Shown here: one piece after another, positions 63,439 to 64,000 of the stretch
Layout: the number at the start of each line of letters is the position of its first letter
How positions within the stretch are numbered: the first letter of the stretch is position 1
NCBI GenBank assembly: GCA_006384855.1
Contig: VCJN01001552.1
Span: 62,001-126,000 of the forward strand
From: Tetraselmis striata
Lineage: Eukaryota; Chlorophyta; Chlorodendrophyceae; Chlorodendrales; Chlorodendraceae
Length of the DNA: 64,000 nt
Direction of reading: 5' to 3'
Notes under the pieces: generated by a model
Told to the model about the DNA's origin: nothing
Seen by the model: the letters and a program-made list of their open reading frames with translations, nothing else
Databases searched by the model: none
Translations under genes and position numbers: made by a program

Positions 63439-63819
63439 GTGCGTATCGTCCCAGGCAGCCCCCCACCACTGATACAGGTATTGCCGATGTACTCCACGCT
63501 CTGTCTCTGTCCCCGGCTCCCCGCTCTCCACGATCTGTGCCCGCCTGCTACCGTCGACCTCGACACTGACGCGCAACCCTCGGCACCACCGGCCGCGTCG
63601 ACCCTGATCGACGTGGCTCGGGCCTGTCTCCGGCCTCCTTACAACAAAAAACTCTATGTATGGCCAGGTAAGAAAGCATCATATAAGTATGTCGTAGGGT
63701 TTCGTGGCGCTCCGCCCTCGTCATTGTCGACTACCCCTGCGGGCTGCTCATTCTACCGATCGCGCGCCCCATCAAGGCACACGCATTCGGGAAGCGGCGG
63801 TTCCGAGGGTAGAGGCTAG
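63439..63819 (+). CDS. Unrecognised Pro/Ser-rich ORF
   Basis: Contains STLIDVARACLRPPYNKKLY followed by VWPGKKASYKYVVGFRGAP. A donor-like CCAG|GTAAG at 63666 suggests an intron may start there. Not recognised; downstream 63905-63924 is a 20-C tract. Confidence 0.25.
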   Translation: MRIVPGSPPPLIQVLPMYSTLCLCPRLPALHDLCPPATVDLDTDAQPSAPPAASTLIDVARACLRPPYNKKLYVWPGKKASYKYVVGFRGAPPSSLSTTPAGCSFYRSRAPSRHTHSGSGGSEGRG

Positions 63820-64000
63820 AGGAGCCTGCCGCGTGAGCGGTTGTGCCACCTCTGCGTCACGCTCGCGGGTGCCCGCCTGTCGTGGGCCTTTCCTCGCCGA
63901 CTTGCCCCCCCCCCCCCCCCCCCCTTTGCCGCAGCGCCCCGCAGGTTCCGCCTTGATGGCAGCCCTTCCCCTGGCCGCCCGGCATGTGCATGACGGCGGA

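Noticed and set aside
1..64000. tRNA and rRNA genes
   Set aside because: No cloverleaf with A/B boxes or conserved rRNA core sequence was found by eye; a tRNAscan or Rfam run would be needed to exclude them fully.

Overview
The window looks like a transposon-dense stretch of a eukaryotic nuclear genome, most likely a unicellular green alga or a similar phytoplankter. The evidence is GT-AG introns, a spliced ankyrin/RING-finger gene, chromodomain Ty3/gypsy elements, several LINE-type retrotransposons, a tyrosine-recombinase relic, and more than twenty long poly-C/poly-G tracts. I see no operon structure, tRNA, rRNA or CRISPR array. The species is an inference from gene content only.

Layout. 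1-6127: a Ty3/gypsy element on the + strand (5' end outside the window) with gag, a Dam-like adenine-methyltransferase domain, protease, RT, RNase H, integrase and chromodomain, ending in a 214-bp LTR inside a LINE-A 3' fragment (6128-6498). 6.5-9.0 kb: no gene seen. 9.3-10.4 kb: broken tyrosine recombinase (-). 10.8-12.8 kb: diverged copy of a repeat-rich DNA element. 12838-21609: a second, decayed Ty3/gypsy element (-), flanked by the 5-bp duplication GTGGG. Its left LTR is split by a 4.4-kb element (13091-17488) with 84-bp inverted ends and a 9-bp target duplication, filled with ~188-bp tandem repeats. 22.3-25.8 kb: decayed LINE-B (-) with an RT and a possible C-terminal PD-(D/E)XK nuclease. 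27.3-29.7 kb: a dispersed repeat pair around a ~66-bp minisatellite. 30296-32236: the one convincing intact host gene, five exons coding for 379 residues. 34.7-48.7 kb: a LINE-C on the + strand, interrupted by two DNA elements: a DUF7869-type element with 17-bp terminal inverted repeats (37892-41681) and a 3.56-kb element with ~98-bp inverted repeats (about 44.6-48.16 kb). 48977 to about 53.3 kb: nearly full-length LINE-A (-) with three disabling lesions. 55.3-58.1 kb: two convergent, intron-containing but interrupted gene-like loci. 58.2-64 kb: short repeats, a SINE-like insertion with 16-bp target duplications, a perfect 20-bp hairpin and several unrecognised ORFs.

How the parts relate. The window can be read as layers of nested insertions: LINE-A struck by Ty3/gypsy-1, Ty3/gypsy-2 struck by the Mutator-type element, and LINE-C struck twice. 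The most interesting protein-level signal is a Dam-like methyltransferase domain just upstream of protease in both unrelated Ty3/gypsy elements. Nearly all transposon genes carry frameshifts or stops, so most of this sequence is probably not autonomously active.
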